In this document: positions 16,131 through 29,354 of the stretch, piece after piece | Layout: each line of letters starts with the position of its first letter | How positions within the stretch are numbered: position 1 is the first letter of the stretch | Assembly (NCBI RefSeq): GCF_000214175.1 | Contig: NC_015564.1 | Location: 930,001 to 994,000 of the forward strand | Length of the DNA: 64,000 nucleotides | Source of the DNA: Hoyosella subflava DQS3-9A1 | Lineage (GTDB): Bacteria > Actinomycetota > Actinomycetes > Mycobacteriales > Mycobacteriaceae | Reading direction: 5' to 3' | The notes under the pieces: generated by a model | The model's input: only the letters and a program-made list of their open reading frames with translations | What the model was told of the DNA's origin: nothing | The model's database searches: none | Program-made: the position numbers and the translations under genes

Positions 16131-16488
16131 CTGTACCCACCTTGAGCTTGCCGTCGGTTACCGCCTGCGCAATGCTGGCCGCGAGGCGTTCACACGTGTC
16201 GAACAATGCGGTGCGGCCACCACCAGCGAGGCGTTCCGCGTAGATGGGGCATGACTCGGCTGGGCTGGTCGTCCACTGGATGCTGGTGTGTTTCGGGCTG
16301 TGTTTCTTGACCAGCACTCCGGTGCCGCATGAGGAGCACTGCAGTGGCACGAGCCCGCCCGTGAGGAACTCGGCCCGGTCGGTGAGAGTCTCAGGCCGCC
16401 CCGCGGGTGCCCCGAACGTGGTGCACCCACCGGGCGCAGTGGAGTTCTTTCTGGCCGCGTTTTTCTTCGACGCGTTCTCACCCGGCAT
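16117..16488 (-). CDS. Conserved KstR-regulon protein, Rv3527-like, with Cys pairs
   Basis: 123 residues, no known catalytic domain. After a basic N-terminus and a Gly/Pro segment comes LQCSSCGTGVLVKKHSPKH, a CxxC knuckle, then SIQWTTSPAESCPIYAERL with a further Cys, suggesting a metal site. A protein of this type (Rv3527) sits beside kshA in M. tuberculosis. Here it lies between kshA (3 bp upstream) and kshB (overlapping), the strongest hint that it assists the KshAB hydroxylase, for example in cluster assembly or electron transfer. That role is an inference from position. Confidence 0.8.
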   Translation of the reverse strand: MPGENASKKNAARKNSTAPGGCTTFGAPAGRPETLTDRAEFLTGGLVPLQCSSCGTGVLVKKHSPKHTSIQWTTSPAESCPIYAERLAGGGRTALFDTCERLAASIAQAVTDGKLKVGTDDRE

Positions 16489-16491
16489 GTG

Positions 16492-17622
16492 TCAGACCCC
16501 GGACTCGGCCTTCTTGCGGGCAAGGTTTTCCGCCACTTCGGCTTCCCACACCTCGTTCGCCTTCGTCGTGTCCACTTCGAACTCGAAGCGCTGCGTCATG
16601 TCTTCGGTGATGTCGTCGGCATCGACATAGAACTGTTCGTACCAGCGGCGAAGCTGGTAGACAGGGCCGTCCTCTTCGCAGAGCAGCGGGTTATCTACGC
16701 GCGTTTTCGACTTCCAGATGGCCACGTCTTGCAGAAAGCCCTCACCGAAGTTGCTTGCCATGCTTTTCGCGAGTTTGGCGTTCTGCTCGTCAGTCAGTCC
16801 GTCGACTTTCTTGGCGATGATGCCGTACTGCAGCATGAACGAATTCTCAGTGATCGGGTAGTGACAGTTGATGAGAATGACGTCGACTTTGAATCCGTTG
16901 TAGTCGTTGTACAGGTAGTTCACCATCCACGAGGGTCCGAAGTACGTTGCTTCGGAGCGCAAGTGGGAGTCGAGGTCGGCATACTTGGTGTTCGCGAGCA
17001 TGTCGGGTCTGCCATGTGAATGCATGTACTGGGTCGCTACGTGTCCCTCGAAGACGTTCTTGAAGTAGGTCGGGAAAGCGAAGTGCACGTAGTAGAAGTG
17101 AGCCATATCGACGACGTTGTCGATGAGTTCGCGGCAGTTCGCGCCTTCGATCGGGACAGTGTTCCAGGTCCAGTCGCTCCAGTCGTCGGAGAAAGCCGCG
17201 TCCAGACGGGGGATGGCGACGTCGTCCGGTGGCGGGTTGCCTTCGGGATCGTGCCAGACGAACAGCTGCTTGTTCTCTTCGCAGGTGAGCCATGACCGCG
17301 TTCGTGCGCGCAGTGGGACTCGCTTCGCGTAGGGGATGGACTTGCATTTGCCGTCGCCGCCCCAGCGCCAGTCGTGGAACGGGCAGGCAATCTCGTTGCC
17401 CTTGACGGTGCCCTCTGTGAGGTCACCACCCATGTGCCGGCAGTATCCGTCAAGGACATTCAGCTTGCCGTCGGCGCTCTGGAAGACGACGAGTTTCGTC
17501 CCGAACGCGCTGATCGCATGCGGTTCGCCATCTTTGTAGGTGTCTGCGAGGCCGAGGCAGTGCCATCCACGGGCAAAGCGGGTGGGGACGTTACCCGAGT
17601 CGATGCTGCGGTAAGCCGTCAT
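16492..17622 (-). CDS. kshA: KshA, 3-ketosteroid 9-alpha-hydroxylase oxygenase (Rieske)
   Basis: 376 residues. Rieske ligands Cys61, His63, Cys80 and His83 are visible in YCRHMGG and ACPFHDW. The mononuclear iron site has His175 and His180 in NVVDMAHFYYVHF, with a later Asp expected near 300. With KshB and NADH/O2 it hydroxylates C9 of androstadienedione-type steroids; with KstD this opens ring B to the phenolic secosteroid. Length and motifs match Rv3526. The start ATG overlaps the kstD stop, tying its translation to kstD. Not to be confused with the other Rieske gene at 61983, which has a different fold signature. Confidence 0.96.
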   Translation of the reverse strand: MTAYRSIDSGNVPTRFARGWHCLGLADTYKDGEPHAISAFGTKLVVFQSADGKLNVLDGYCRHMGGDLTEGTVKGNEIACPFHDWRWGGDGKCKSIPYAKRVPLRARTRSWLTCEENKQLFVWHDPEGNPPPDDVAIPRLDAAFSDDWSDWTWNTVPIEGANCRELIDNVVDMAHFYYVHFAFPTYFKNVFEGHVATQYMHSHGRPDMLANTKYADLDSHLRSEATYFGPSWMVNYLYNDYNGFKVDVILINCHYPITENSFMLQYGIIAKKVDGLTDEQNAKLAKSMASNFGEGFLQDVAIWKSKTRVDNPLLCEEDGPVYQLRRWYEQFYVDADDITEDMTQRFEFEVDTTKANEVWEAEVAENLARKKAESGV

Positions 17623-19343
17623 GACACTCCCTTTCGGTACTCAGTGAGTGTGTGGTGCTGTGTGCGGAGGATGTCTTCGATAGCGAGATAGGCGAAGACA
17701 ATGGCGGGCCCGATCGTCGCTCCAGGGCCCGCGTAGGTGTGGCCCATGACTGGTGCACTCGCGTTGCCCGCTGCGTAAAGCCCGTCGATGACGGATCCGT
17801 CTGCGCGGAGGGCGCGGCCCCATTTGTCAGTGCGTAAACCACCTTTGGTGCCAAGATCGCCCGGTACGATCTTCGCGGCGTAGAACGGGCCAAAGTCGAG
17901 AGGTGCGAGGCTCGGATTGGGCTTGTTCCGTGGGTCCGCGTAGTAATGATCGTATCGGCTTTCGCCGCGGTGGAAATCGTCGTCTCGTCCAGCTGCTGCG
18001 AAGCCGTTGAACCGCTCGACGGTTGATTTCAGTGCGTCGGACGGAACACCGATTTTGCCGGCAAGTTCCTCGACTGTCCGCGCTTGCTGGATGATTCCGG
18101 CTTTGAACCAGCGGCCCGGGAGCTTCTGCCGCGGTCCCACGCCAGCGAACATGTAGCGGTTGCGGTAGCGCTGGTCGAAGATGATCCAGGCCGGGATATT
18201 TTCGGCTGGGCCGTCGCCTTGACCGAACTTCCCGCCGTACATCGCATGCGTCGCTTCAACATAGGGTGCGGACTCGTTCACGAACCGCTGGCCGCGATCG
18301 TTCACCATGATGCTTCCCGGCAGCGATCTTTCCGACAAGCAGAACCAGGGACCACCAGTGAGCGGGATCGACGGGCCCCACCACGCATCCGACATGAATG
18401 CAACGTCGGCACCAGCTTCTTGACCAGCACGGATGCCGTCGCCTGTGTTGCCGCGCGCGCCGACAGTCCACTCGGAGCCGATCGGTTCGCGCTGATACTG
18501 CTTGCGCATCACTTCATTGTGTTCGAAGCCACCCGATGCCATGACGACTCCGAGCCGCGAACTGATGATGTGCTCGGCGCCGTCCCGCTCGACGACCACC
18601 CCCGCGACGCCGCCATCACGCTGTTCGAGGCGAACAAGGGGGGTGGAAAGCAGCAGAGGAACCTCGGCCTCGATCAGTCCGGCGCGAAGCGCGGCCGCGA
18701 GCGCCTGTCCACGTCCCAGGAGGCGCTGCCGCAGGAGCTTCGCGCGTAACCATCGAAGGCCGATTCTCAGCACCCGCAGTATCCCGCGTGGATTCCGTGC
18801 CAGCAGGTTCAGCCAGCGGAAGTCTGCCTGGGTCACGACTACATTCAATGGCGCTTTGCCGTAATCGGGTTCGAGGTTCGCGAGTTCCGGTCCGAGGCGC
18901 CGCCCGTTGAAAGGCTTGGGTTCCACTGACCGGCCGTGCACTGTGCCGCCCGGGGCTTCCGGATAGTAGTCCGAATAGTTCGGCACCCACTGCAGCTCGA
19001 GGGGCGTGGTGTCTAGCAGGAACTCCACCACTTCGGGCCCGCGGTCGAGGTAGGTGTCGATGCGTTCAGCTTCGACGTCGTCCCCGATGATGCTGTGGAG
19101 ATATTCCTTTGCGGCTTCGAGGCTGTCCGGAACACCCGCTTTCACGAGTGCCTCGTTACCTGGGATCCACACTCCACCGCCCGAACGCGCCGTCGAGCCA
19201 CCGAAACGTTCTGACTTTTCGATCACCACTGCGGACAGCCCGTGGTGTGCGGCCGCGAGCGCGGCCGTCATGCCCGCTGCACCGCTGCCAACGACGACGA
19301 TGTCGAAGGCTTCCGCAGTTTCGGCAGCATCGATCTCCTGCAT
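17619..19343 (-). CDS. kstD: KstD, 3-oxosteroid 1-dehydrogenase (Delta1-dehydrogenase)
   Basis: 574 residues from the ATG at 19343; an ATG four codons upstream overlaps the GAGGAG ribosome site and is disfavoured. FAD-binding VVVGSGAAGMTAALAAAHHG lies at about 17-36, followed by EKSERFGGSTARSGGG. WVPNYSDYYPEAPGG near 117-131 supplies the tyrosine region, and MGHTYAGPGATIGPA near 540-554 holds the conserved Tyr-x4-Gly pair of KstD1. It introduces the C1-C2 double bond into 3-ketosteroids. First gene of a six-gene leftward operon (kstD-kshA-Rv3527-like-kshB-LLM-hsd4B), with a KstR-type operator 32 bp upstream of its start. Confidence 0.95.
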   Translation of the reverse strand: MQEIDAAETAEAFDIVVVGSGAAGMTAALAAAHHGLSAVVIEKSERFGGSTARSGGGVWIPGNEALVKAGVPDSLEAAKEYLHSIIGDDVEAERIDTYLDRGPEVVEFLLDTTPLELQWVPNYSDYYPEAPGGTVHGRSVEPKPFNGRRLGPELANLEPDYGKAPLNVVVTQADFRWLNLLARNPRGILRVLRIGLRWLRAKLLRQRLLGRGQALAAALRAGLIEAEVPLLLSTPLVRLEQRDGGVAGVVVERDGAEHIISSRLGVVMASGGFEHNEVMRKQYQREPIGSEWTVGARGNTGDGIRAGQEAGADVAFMSDAWWGPSIPLTGGPWFCLSERSLPGSIMVNDRGQRFVNESAPYVEATHAMYGGKFGQGDGPAENIPAWIIFDQRYRNRYMFAGVGPRQKLPGRWFKAGIIQQARTVEELAGKIGVPSDALKSTVERFNGFAAAGRDDDFHRGESRYDHYYADPRNKPNPSLAPLDFGPFYAAKIVPGDLGTKGGLRTDKWGRALRADGSVIDGLYAAGNASAPVMGHTYAGPGATIGPAIVFAYLAIEDILRTQHHTLTEYRKGVS

Positions 19344-19374
19344 GGGTCTCCTCACGCTACGAGTAACCAGAGTC

Positions 19375-19388
19375 TATAACACGTTCCA
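19375..19388. promoter_or_regulatory. KstR-type operator upstream of kstD
   Basis: TATAACACGTTCCA fits the KstR consensus TnnAACnnGTTnnA at every fixed position. It lies 32 bp upstream of the kstD start, in the kstD/hsaA divergent region, as expected for a repressor site relieved by sterol CoA thioesters. KstR itself is not encoded in the window. Confidence 0.85.
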
Positions 19389-19515
19389 TTATTAGAGAAG
19401 AAACAGCGTGTGATCTTTCAATGGCCCGCACGCCAAGGCAGCGATGTTCGATGCGCCTGACGTGCACATACCTAGGTGCCGGCTCAAGTGCCCATACCTC
19501 GATCTCGACAGAAAC

Positions 19516-19529
19516 AGTAACATGTTCTA
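19516..19529. promoter_or_regulatory. KstR-type operator upstream of hsaA
   Basis: AGTAACATGTTCTA matches TnnAACnnGTTnnA except for the first base and contains the palindromic core AACATGTT. It lies about 88 bp upstream of the hsaA start. With the site at 19375 it gives each arm of the divergent kstD/hsaA pair its own operator. Confidence 0.8.
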
Positions 19530-19616
19530 GTATTGCTTCGTGCGGAGGAAGCTGCCGTACGCCTCCGCGCCGGTCAAGCGGCGCAAGGCTAAGTTCAACG
19601 CAGGAAGTAGGGCTTG

Positions 19617-22572
<2,956 letters not shown>

Positions 22573-22574
22573 TC

Positions 22575-23141
22575 ATGGACGCACCCCAAATGGTCATTGA
22601 TTCACGCCAGTTCCGGAAAGTGCTGGGGCACTTCTGCACTGGTGTCGCCGTGATCACCGCGCAGGGGGACGATGGTCCCGTGGGGTTCGCCTGCCAATCC
22701 TTCGCCGCGCTCTCACTGGATCCGCCCCTGGTGCTGTTCTGCCCCGCGAAGAAATCACGATCCTGGCCGGTAATCGAAACCGCAGGAACCTTTGCCGTCA
22801 ACGTACTTGGAGACGACCAGCGCGACGTCAGCTCAGTATTCGGCGCACCAGGCGGTGACAAGTTCGAAACTGTGACGTGGCGGCCCGCAGCCAGCGGCGC
22901 ACCACTGCTCGCGGGCGCGCTCGCGTGGATTGACTGCACAGTAGAAGCCGTGCATGACGCTGGAGACCACTACATCGCCGTCGGTCGTGTGCTTGAACTC
23001 GGCGAGCCCGAGGCCGGGCCGCCGCTGCTGTTCTACCGCGGCAACTACACGTCCACCGCACCCGAACGGACTACACCCGCACCGGCGCGCGAGTCACTCG
23101 AGTCCTTCCTTACGTGGCCGTGCGGAGACGACTGGCTGTAA
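22575..23141 (+). CDS. hsaB: HsaB, flavin reductase component for HsaA
   Basis: 188 residues from the ATG at 22575, 2 bp after the hsaC stop. FMN-binding split-barrel flavin reductase: FRKVLGHFCTGVAVITAQ at 12-29, FACQSFAALSLDPPLVLFC near 38-56, FAVNVLGDDQ near 74-83, and a C-terminal PLLFYRGNY. Supplies FMNH2 to HsaA using NADH. Very close to Rv3567c (187 aa). The stop codon overlaps the start of the next SDR gene (TAATG). Confidence 0.94.
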   Translation: MDAPQMVIDSRQFRKVLGHFCTGVAVITAQGDDGPVGFACQSFAALSLDPPLVLFCPAKKSRSWPVIETAGTFAVNVLGDDQRDVSSVFGAPGGDKFETVTWRPAASGAPLLAGALAWIDCTVEAVHDAGDHYIAVGRVLELGEPEAGPPLLFYRGNYTSTAPERTTPAPARESLESFLTWPCGDDWL

Positions 23142-23941
23142 TGATGGCTCAGACGGTGCTGATCACCGGCGCTGGTGGTGGGCTTGGTGCCGCAGCCGCC
23201 AGCGAGTTTGTGCGGCACGGGTGGACTGTCTTTGCCGCCGATCTGAACCCACCACCTGAAGCCAACGGCCTGGTTCCGGTGAAAATGGACGTCACAGACA
23301 CGCGGTCTGTGGACAGCGCGATTCGGTACGTCGGCGAGCGTTCCCCACGTGGTCTGCGGTGCGTGGTGACGCTCGCGGGTGTGCTCAGCGTCGGTCCGCT
23401 CGCGGAGATGAGTGACCAAAAGCTCCAGGCAGTGCTAAATGTCAACGTCATGGGCACCCATCGAGCGGTGCGGGCGACATTTCCGCTTCTGCGCGCAGGC
23501 AGTGGGCGCATCATCCTCACCAGTTCGGAAACCGGCTGGCAGCGCGCAATGCCTTTCAACGGCGCGTACGCGTTGAGCAAGCACGCAGTAGAGGCATACG
23601 GCGATGCCCTCAGGCGGGAGCTCGCGCCGCTTGGCATTCCGGTAAGCATCATCCAGCCGGGTCCGTTCCGCACTGGCATGACCGTGTCAATTCAGGCGGA
23701 GTTCGCCAGCGCGGTCATCGACGGGTCTCCTTTCGCTTCGCGGCTCCAGAAAGCTGGACGACTCGCGGCTGGCCAGCACGCGAAGGCGAACGACGCCAAG
23801 GAACTAGCCAGGGCAGTCGTTGAGGTGGCCACGGTGCCCCGTCCGCGGATTCGTTACTCCATCAGACCCGACCGCGCCCGAGCGTTGCTCAATCGGCTTC
23901 CGGTGCGACTTGTCGATGCGGTCTTACGTCGGGCGCTATGA
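23141..23941 (+). CDS. Short-chain dehydrogenase/reductase, hsa operon
   Basis: 266 residues from the ATG overlapping the hsaB stop (an ATG one codon later is also possible). Classical SDR features: VLITGAGGGLGAAAA at the N-terminus, NAG equivalent written TLAGVLS, catalytic Ser in LTSSETGW and YALSK (Tyr-x3-Lys) about 13 residues later. Expected to interconvert a hydroxyl and a ketone with NAD(P). As last gene of hsaADCB it may act on a ring-ketone of a steroid or secosteroid, for example at C-17, but no substrate can be read from the sequence. Confidence 0.87.
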   Translation: MMAQTVLITGAGGGLGAAAASEFVRHGWTVFAADLNPPPEANGLVPVKMDVTDTRSVDSAIRYVGERSPRGLRCVVTLAGVLSVGPLAEMSDQKLQAVLNVNVMGTHRAVRATFPLLRAGSGRIILTSSETGWQRAMPFNGAYALSKHAVEAYGDALRRELAPLGIPVSIIQPGPFRTGMTVSIQAEFASAVIDGSPFASRLQKAGRLAAGQHAKANDAKELARAVVEVATVPRPRIRYSIRPDRARALLNRLPVRLVDAVLRRAL

Positions 23942-23963
23942 CCTGAGCCGGACCCCTCACCCG

Positions 23964-24032
23964 AATCCATCTGCGGAAGTCAGCTCATTTGGGCCGAATC
24001 GTGCCATTTTTGCTGACGTGCGCAGATGGATT
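23964..24032. terminator. Imperfect 21-bp inverted repeat after the hsa operon
   Basis: Arms at 23964-23984 and 24012-24032 are inverse complements except for a three-base block, with a 27-nt loop. The outer 12 bases pair exactly (AATCCATCTGCG against CGCAGATGGATT). It begins 22 bp after the SDR stop, so an intrinsic or structured terminator is the simplest reading; there is no T tract. Confidence 0.6.
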
Positions 24033-24244
24033 GCGGTGCATCCGGCATGGGATAAAAGTTGTTTATCGCCTGATCGATTTGGTTGCTTTGACTTGCCCTG
24101 GGTTTAGGCGGATTCTGTAGTTGGCCAGGTGTAATCCTGATATTCACGAGCGATCATCCCAATCACGGTCCCGGATATGATCTTGCAAGACCGGGATTGG
24201 TGGGCGCGTCGATGCCGTGGCACAGAAAGAGGCGGAAGCGAATT
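24033..24244. other. Intergenic leader upstream of the YdeP/FdhF-type gene, with a hairpin at 24159-24200
   Basis: Together with the preceding inverted repeat this makes a 303-bp stretch without a gene. CCAATCACGGTC at 24159-24170 pairs with GACCGGGATTGG at 24189-24200 (one mismatch, 18-nt loop) and the loop side holds GATCTTGCAAGACC, itself nearly palindromic. The hairpin ends 44 bp before the ATG at 24245, so it is either an operator or a leader RNA structure. No coding sequence is seen. Confidence 0.5.
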
Positions 24245-26530
<2,286 letters not shown>

Positions 26531-26545
26531 GGAAGGGAAAACGTC

Positions 26546-27382
26546 ATGGGTCGGTTGACCGCACGACAGCCCGTACTTCGCATCAGGGAGGGTGTGTGCT
26601 CGCATCGCCCTGACACGCTCGCTGCCGAGGAACCGATGGAGATTCGGGTTGGTGGTCGTCCACTCACAGTGACGATGCGGACACCGGGGCACGACTTCGA
26701 CCTTGCTGCAGGGTTTCTCGTCAGCGAAGGTGTCGTGCACGCTGCCGGGGACGTCGTCGCGATGCGATACTGTGCGGGCGCCACGGCAGACGGTGGGAAC
26801 ACCTATAACGTGGTTGATGTTGCTCTCGCGCCTGATGTTTCTCCCCCTGATGCGTCGCTCGAGCGTAATTTCTACACGACGTCCTCTTGCGGGTTGTGCG
26901 GCAAGGCCAGTCTGGATGCGGTGCGAACGACGGCTGCATGGTCGGTTGCGGATGATCGACTGACCATCGGGCAAGCAGCGCTGGCGGCTCTGCCCGAACG
27001 GCTACGGGCGGCGCAAAAAGTCTTCGACAAAACCGGGGGACTGCATGCTGCAGGTCTCTTCACGGCTTCCGGGGAACTTCTTTGTCTGCGCGAGGACGTC
27101 GGTCGGCACAATGCGGTGGACAAAGTTGTCGGTCACGCCCTGATGGCTGGTCTGCTGCCACTTCGGGAAACAGTTCTGATGGTGAGTGGGAGGGCCTCAT
27201 TCGAACTCGTGCAGAAAGCAATCATGGCTGGTATCCCGATGCTCGCTGCGGTTTCGGCGCCGTCGTCGCTTGCTGTTGATCTCGCCGTCGAAAGTGGGCT
27301 GACGCTTGTTGGATTCTTGCGTGGGAACTCGATGAACGTGTACTCCGGGGCTGATCGTTTGCAGTTACCGTTGGTGAACTGA
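26546..27382 (+). CDS. fdhD: FdhD, sulfur carrier for molybdoenzyme maturation
   Basis: 278 residues, ATG behind GAGGAAGGGAAAACGTC, 15 bp after the molybdoenzyme stop. Hallmark TSSCGLCGKAS (CxxC near 114-117) carries the persulfide; the C-terminal half has KTGGLHAAGLF, EDVGRHNAVDKVVG and SGRASFELVQKA, all characteristic. FdhD passes sulfur from a cysteine desulfurase to the molybdenum cofactor of FdhF-type enzymes. Co-operonic position indicates it serves the upstream YdeP-like enzyme. Confidence 0.95.
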   Translation: MGRLTARQPVLRIREGVCSHRPDTLAAEEPMEIRVGGRPLTVTMRTPGHDFDLAAGFLVSEGVVHAAGDVVAMRYCAGATADGGNTYNVVDVALAPDVSPPDASLERNFYTTSSCGLCGKASLDAVRTTAAWSVADDRLTIGQAALAALPERLRAAQKVFDKTGGLHAAGLFTASGELLCLREDVGRHNAVDKVVGHALMAGLLPLRETVLMVSGRASFELVQKAIMAGIPMLAAVSAPSSLAVDLAVESGLTLVGFLRGNSMNVYSGADRLQLPLVN

Positions 27383-27410
27383 CTGAAGGGAATCGCGGCT
27401 TCGTTGCTGG

Positions 27411-28373
27411 TCAGGCATCGTGACCTGAGGCGCGGTTAGGGTTTCGCTCATTGTTCAGCTGTCGTTCGACGGCCTGGTCTAGTGCACTGGGCATGTCGAC
27501 CTGTTGTGCGGTGGCAACGAGGGCACGAGCGAGCAAGGACTCGGGCCCACCCCCGGACAGTACGAGCCCCACCCGAAATGATCGCTTCGGCTGCGGCAGA
27601 GGAATGGCGCGTGTTCCCTCCGGCACACCGAACCCATGGAGCCAGGCGTGGGGGATGACGCTGGACAGTCGCATCGAGGCGACATGCGCGTAGATCGCGG
27701 ACACAGTGTCAGTTTCGACAACGGGGCTCGCCTCCGCGCCAGCCTCTGCGAAGAAGCCGTCGAGGATTCGGCGGTTCTGCATCACCGGCATCAACAGGCA
27801 GAGCTGCGCCGACGCGGCCTCCGCCCAGCTAATCGAATCGCGCCCCGCGAACTCCCCGTCCTGTGGGGTGAGGAATAGGTAGCGTTCGCGGTAGAGCGGG
27901 ACGATGCGGACCTTGCCCAGTGGCTCGCCGTCGATGTAGCTCATCCCCACGTCGATGTCGAAATCGTTGAGTCGGCTCACGATTTCTCGCGAGGACATCG
28001 CCTGCAACGAGAAGTGAACATTGTTGTGCTGCTCTCGCATTGGGGCCGTGAGCAGCGAAGCGACGCTCAACGCGGTGGGAATCGCTCCGATACGCAACAC
28101 TCCGGACAGGCCAGCGCGCATACCGGAAATGGACTGGCCCAGCGCTTCGCGTTCGGCGAGCATGCGCTGCGCCCACCGCAGAACTTCTTCGCCTTCGCGG
28201 GTGAAACCCTCGAACCGCTGCCCGCGCTGAACGATCTGCACCCCAAGTTCAGCTTCAAGCTTGCGTATACCGGCCGACAAAGCTGGCTGCGTGACGTGGC
28301 ACGCTTCTGCTGCATGACCGAAATGGCTCACGCGCGCCAGAGCTGTGAGGTACTCCAATTGTCGCAGCAGCAT
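27411..28373 (-). CDS. LysR-family transcriptional regulator
   Basis: 320 residues. Winged HTH at about 1-60 (LRQLEYLTALARVSHFGHAA, CHVTQPALSAGIRKLEAEL) followed by a type 2 periplasmic-binding-like effector domain from about 90 (VLRIGAIPTALS). It converges on fdhD with a 28-bp gap and is separated by 78 bp from the LLM gene further along. LysR genes next to formate-dehydrogenase-like operons often control them, so regulation of the ydeP-like/fdhD pair is plausible but would be in trans, since the promoters do not face each other. Confidence 0.9.
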   Translation of the reverse strand: MLLRQLEYLTALARVSHFGHAAEACHVTQPALSAGIRKLEAELGVQIVQRGQRFEGFTREGEEVLRWAQRMLAEREALGQSISGMRAGLSGVLRIGAIPTALSVASLLTAPMREQHNNVHFSLQAMSSREIVSRLNDFDIDVGMSYIDGEPLGKVRIVPLYRERYLFLTPQDGEFAGRDSISWAEAASAQLCLLMPVMQNRRILDGFFAEAGAEASPVVETDTVSAIYAHVASMRLSSVIPHAWLHGFGVPEGTRAIPLPQPKRSFRVGLVLSGGGPESLLARALVATAQQVDMPSALDQAVERQLNNERNPNRASGHDA

Positions 28374-28451
28374 GAAGTCATGGATACCAGACGAGAATCG
28401 CGCTGAGGAGGAATCAGCATCAAGTGGGTCCCACTGGCCGCGCGGAAACCC

Positions 28452-29324
28452 CTAGCTCACCTTCGCGATCACTGAGTCCGCGTACCGGTTCAGGTTGTCG
28501 ATCTTCTTCTGGAGCGGTTCGGTATCGGGGCCGGTGACATAGGGGATGCGAAAACCGACGATGACGTCGGTGATTCCCTTGTCTTCGAGCCGTTTGATGC
28601 CGTCGACCGTATAGGCATCGAGTGAAATAGCGTGGATCTCGAACGGGCCCTGCTTGCCTTCTCGCTCGCGGAATTCCTGGATTTTCTTCAGCAGATGATC
28701 GAGTTCGTCGGCATCGCCGCCCGCGTGCATCCAGCCGTCGCAGCGGGTGACAGCACGGCGCAGTGCCGCGTCACTGTGTCCGCCGACGAGAATCGGCAAC
28801 GGCTCAGTCGGTACGGGCGTCATTTTGATTTCCTGAACATCGTAAAACTCGCCGTGATACTCGAAATAGCCACCGTGCGACAGTCCACGAACGATGTCGA
28901 TGCACTCATCCATCCGTTTGCCGCGCTTGGCGAACGGCACTCCCATTAGGTCGAAATCTTCCGGCCAGGGCGAGAGACCAACGCCGAGTGACAGACGATT
29001 GTTGGTCAGGTACGCAAGGGAACTCGCTTGTTTGGCGACGAGCACTGGAGGACGTATTGGTAGTTTCAGCACAAACGGAACGAACCGCAGCGTGCTTGTG
29101 ACTGCGCCCATCGCGGCGATCAGCACGAACGGTTCGATAAAGGCTTTGTCCTCGAGGAACTCCCGGCTCCCGTCCGGCGTATACGGGTATTTGGAATCGG
29201 AGACGCGCGGGTACGCGATGCTGTCCGCGACTGTCATGCTGGTGTACCCGGCGATCTCGGCCGCCTGCGCGAGCGGCACATAGTACGTGGGGTCTGTCAT
29301 CGCTTCGGCGTAAGTGAATCGCAC
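28452..29324 (-). CDS. LLM-class F420-dependent oxidoreductase (Rv3520c-like)
   Basis: 290 residues, luciferase-like family: FTYAEAMTDPTYYVPLAQAA at the N-terminus, MTVADSIAYPRVSDSKYPYT, NRLSLGVGLSPWPEDFDLMG near 108-127 and PLPILVGGHSDAALRRAVTRCDGW near 175-198. The mycobacterial relative Rv3520c lies in the KstR regulon next to ltp4/ltp3, as here. Likely an F420H2- or F420-dependent redox step on a sterol intermediate; the reaction is unknown. Last gene of the long leftward operon that starts at the SDR at 36195, 30 bp after the ligase stop. Confidence 0.88.
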   Translation of the reverse strand: MRFTYAEAMTDPTYYVPLAQAAEIAGYTSMTVADSIAYPRVSDSKYPYTPDGSREFLEDKAFIEPFVLIAAMGAVTSTLRFVPFVLKLPIRPPVLVAKQASSLAYLTNNRLSLGVGLSPWPEDFDLMGVPFAKRGKRMDECIDIVRGLSHGGYFEYHGEFYDVQEIKMTPVPTEPLPILVGGHSDAALRRAVTRCDGWMHAGGDADELDHLLKKIQEFREREGKQGPFEIHAISLDAYTVDGIKRLEDKGITDVIVGFRIPYVTGPDTEPLQKKIDNLNRYADSVIAKVS

Positions 29325-29354
29325 CGTATCGGTCCTTCCTGGCTGGAACGTTGC

